From positions 7,666 through 13,331 of the forward strand of contig MHLB01000060.1 in the NCBI GenBank assembly GCA_001818895.1: a DNA stretch of 5,666 nt, read 5' to 3'. This stretch comes from Candidatus Liptonbacteria bacterium RIFCSPLOWO2_01_FULL_53_13 (GTDB lineage Bacteria > Patescibacteriota > Minisyncoccia > UBA6257 > 2-01-FULL-56-20). Below the pieces are notes generated by a model. That model was given only the letters and a program-made list of their open reading frames with translations, had not been told where the DNA came from and ran no database searches. The translations under genes and the position numbers were made by a program. Positions 4,546 to 5,666 of this stretch are shown piece by piece (positions within the stretch are counted from its first letter, which is position 1; each line of letters starts with the position of its first letter).

Positions 4546-5493
4546 ATGACCGACCAGTACGTCGTTCCGCCTCCTCCGCCGGATTCTCCCCTTGAGGTGA
4601 CTATTCGCACGCGCGCAGGCGACCTGGAATTGCTCCAGAAAAGCGGCGGGAGCGCCGCAGGGCTTTCGGGGTCTTCCGTGACAATCCGTTCCAGCGCGGC
4701 GCCTACCACAACCGAAACGGACGAAAGAAAATCCCAAACATTCATTTGGGCGCTTGTCGCCATCGTGGGCGCAGTCGTGCTTTTTTTCGTGGGGTACTTT
4801 CTTGTTCCCCTTATCACGGAGAAGCCGGCGGTGAATAACAGCGGGCAAAACGCAGGTGCCGCGACGAGCACGAAGAAAACGCCCGTAGCGGCGGAGGAAC
4901 CGACATACTTCGGCCACACCTCCTTTTTCAAAGAAACGCCCGACGCGACAAGAGAATTTAATCCTTATCTTACTGCCACCGGACCCATTGACCGCGCGTT
5001 CATCGTGACAATGATTGACACGCTTACAAAGGACGCCAGTTCCACGGGAACTTTGATTGAACTTGCCACAAAAAATTCCGAAGGAAGACCGCTCATCTGG
5101 GGAGAAGTCGCAAGCATTATGGGCGCTCCCGAACTTGACCAGGCAGTGATGGGAACGCTCTTCATGAGGGATATTACGGTATTCGTATGGCGGGATAAGA
5201 CCGGCATATGGCCCGGCTTTATTTTCAAACTGAAGGACGGCGTCGCGCCGCTTCTTGCGCAGAGACAGGCGCTGGGAATAGAAAATCCGACAGACCGCTT
5301 CAAAAATCTTTTTCTTATCCCTCCGCAGACCGCCGCATCCGCATTTGCCGATACGCAGGTAAGCGGCCAGCCCGCCCGCTCGCTTTCGTTCCAAAAACCG
5401 AACGCCACCTTCACCTACGGATGGTTTTTCAGAAACTATTTTGTTATGAGCACATCGTACGAAGGATTGCGGCAGGCGATCACGCGGCTGTAA
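4546..5493 (+). CDS. Single-pass membrane protein of unknown function, 315 residues
   Basis: I do not recognise a characterised family. Residues 1-64 are hydrophilic and proline/serine-rich (PPPPPDSP at 8-15; SGGSAAGLSGSSVTIRSS) and end in charged ETDERKSQ. A single strongly hydrophobic segment follows at about 66-90 (FIWALVAIVGAVVLFFVGYF). Next is a low-complexity linker, about 91-118 (NNSGQNAGAATSTKK), then a folded-looking domain of about 195 residues with many aromatic and hydrophobic strands (PLIWGEVASIMGAP, TVFVWRDKTGIWPGFIFKLKDGVAPLL, YGWFFRNYFVMSTSYEGL). Charge placement suggests a cytoplasmic N-terminus and an outer C-terminal domain tethered to the membrane. Similar short membrane-anchored proteins of unknown role are common in Parcubacteria. 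There is no signal-peptidase or lipoprotein motif (no Cys after the membrane segment). It starts at the ATG placed 7 bases after a perfect -10 box, with no Shine-Dalgarno motif, and ends 57 bases before a convergent gene. Confidence 0.85.
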   Translation: MTDQYVVPPPPPDSPLEVTIRTRAGDLELLQKSGGSAAGLSGSSVTIRSSAAPTTTETDERKSQTFIWALVAIVGAVVLFFVGYFLVPLITEKPAVNNSGQNAGAATSTKKTPVAAEEPTYFGHTSFFKETPDATREFNPYLTATGPIDRAFIVTMIDTLTKDASSTGTLIELATKNSEGRPLIWGEVASIMGAPELDQAVMGTLFMRDITVFVWRDKTGIWPGFIFKLKDGVAPLLAQRQALGIENPTDRFKNLFLIPPQTAASAFADTQVSGQPARSLSFQKPNATFTYGWFFRNYFVMSTSYEGLRQAITRL

Positions 5494-5500
5494 GAGTAGT

Positions 5501-5536
5501 CGCGAATATCGCGAATACAGCAAATAACGCGAATAA
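5501..5536. repeat. Four-unit 9-bp tandem repeat (CGCGAATAN)
   Basis: The units are CGCGAATAT (5501-5509), CGCGAATAC (5510-5518), a diverged AGCAAATAA (5519-5527) and CGCGAATAA (5528-5536). The array sits in the convergent gap between the membrane protein gene and the minus-strand gene. TCGCGA is self-complementary, so 5500-5505 can pair with 5509-5514 around an ATA loop. A T-run follows at 5542-5547, but not next to the stem, so a terminator role is only possible. Confidence 0.8.
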
Positions 5537-5550
5537 GAAGATTTTTTAAC

Positions 5551-5666
5551 TTACTCGGCGAGTATACGTTCCGCGTCGCGGGCTCTTTTCGTCACTTCCG
5601 ATGCGAGAGATTTAAGGAGCGCTTTTTCTTCCATAAGCTTCATGCGGACCGCATCAAAACCGGTGC
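5551..5666 (-). CDS. 3' end of an unidentified minus-strand gene (37 C-terminal residues)
   Basis: Reading on the minus strand from the window edge, one frame stays open for 37 codons and ends in TAA (5553-5551). The residues run from TGFDAVRMKLMEEKALLKSL to a Glu-terminated tail, ending ARDAERILAE. It is highly charged with regularly spaced Leu/Ala/Ile and looks like a C-terminal amphipathic or coiled-coil helix. Codon style (GCG, GCC, CGC, GAA) matches the neighbouring genes. Too little is visible to name the product. The gene is convergent with the membrane protein gene and would be 5' beyond the window. Confidence 0.65.
   Translation of the reverse strand, partial: TGFDAVRMKLMEEKALLKSLASEVTKRARDAERILAE

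Noticed and set aside
3679..5523. A 614-codon open frame on the minus strand across the 3' part of pnp and the membrane protein gene
   Set aside because: It lies fully antisense to a certain pnp and a well-promoted gene, spans their spacer, and its translation is Arg/His/Cys-rich without any recognisable domain: a shadow frame from codon bias.
4484..5535. A composite mobile element bounded by the 13-bp direct repeats
   Set aside because: There is no transposase, no terminal inverted repeats, and the motif belongs to a repeated spacer word family, so the mobile-element reading is not supported.
5501..5536. A CRISPR array or iteron-type origin in the 9-bp repeats
   Set aside because: Units are contiguous with no spacers, too short for CRISPR, and there is no replication initiator gene or AT-rich unwinding region beside them.

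Overview
The window looks like chromosomal DNA of a Candidate Phyla Radiation (Patescibacteria) bacterium, probably of the Parcubacteria group, with moderate to slightly high GC. The basis is protein style (Xer-type recombinase, stand-alone SWIB protein, NYN nuclease, lineage-typical PNPase), small palindromic repeats in spacers and inside genes, no Shine-Dalgarno-like sequence before any visible start, and TAA at all six visible stops. No in-frame TGA occurs in the long genes, so the standard bacterial code fits. The phylum call is inference from recognition, not a search.

Layout. Positions 1-718 (minus strand) hold the N-terminal 239 residues of a tyrosine recombinase; its C-terminal half lies outside the window. 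A 232-base divergent spacer follows, with short GATATG repeats and a dispersed repeat of the TGGATT...GGATGACA type. A SWIB-domain gene (951-1199) is followed by a perfect 30-bp palindrome. Then come rpsO (1335-1601), an NYN-domain nuclease overlapping rpsO by one base (1601-2182), a spacer with a long inverted repeat, and pnp (2284-4428). Two small hairpins follow pnp. A gene for a single-pass membrane protein of unknown function (4546-5493) has its own consensus promoter. A 9-bp tandem repeat fills the 57-bp convergent gap before the 3' end of an unidentified minus-strand gene (5551 to the window end).

How the parts fit. rpsO and pnp are neighbours in many bacteria; here a putative RNase gene sits between them, so ribosomal protein S15, an NYN endonuclease and the 3'-5' exonuclease PNPase appear to form one RNA-centred cluster. 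Two of these genes carry small palindromes that are translated in frame. The best promoters, before rpsO and the membrane protein gene, place the predicted transcription start on or next to the ATG, so these genes are probably read from leaderless mRNAs. I found no CRISPR array, tRNA, rRNA, insertion sequence or convincing novel defence system; the most unusual content is the repeats and the leaderless architecture.
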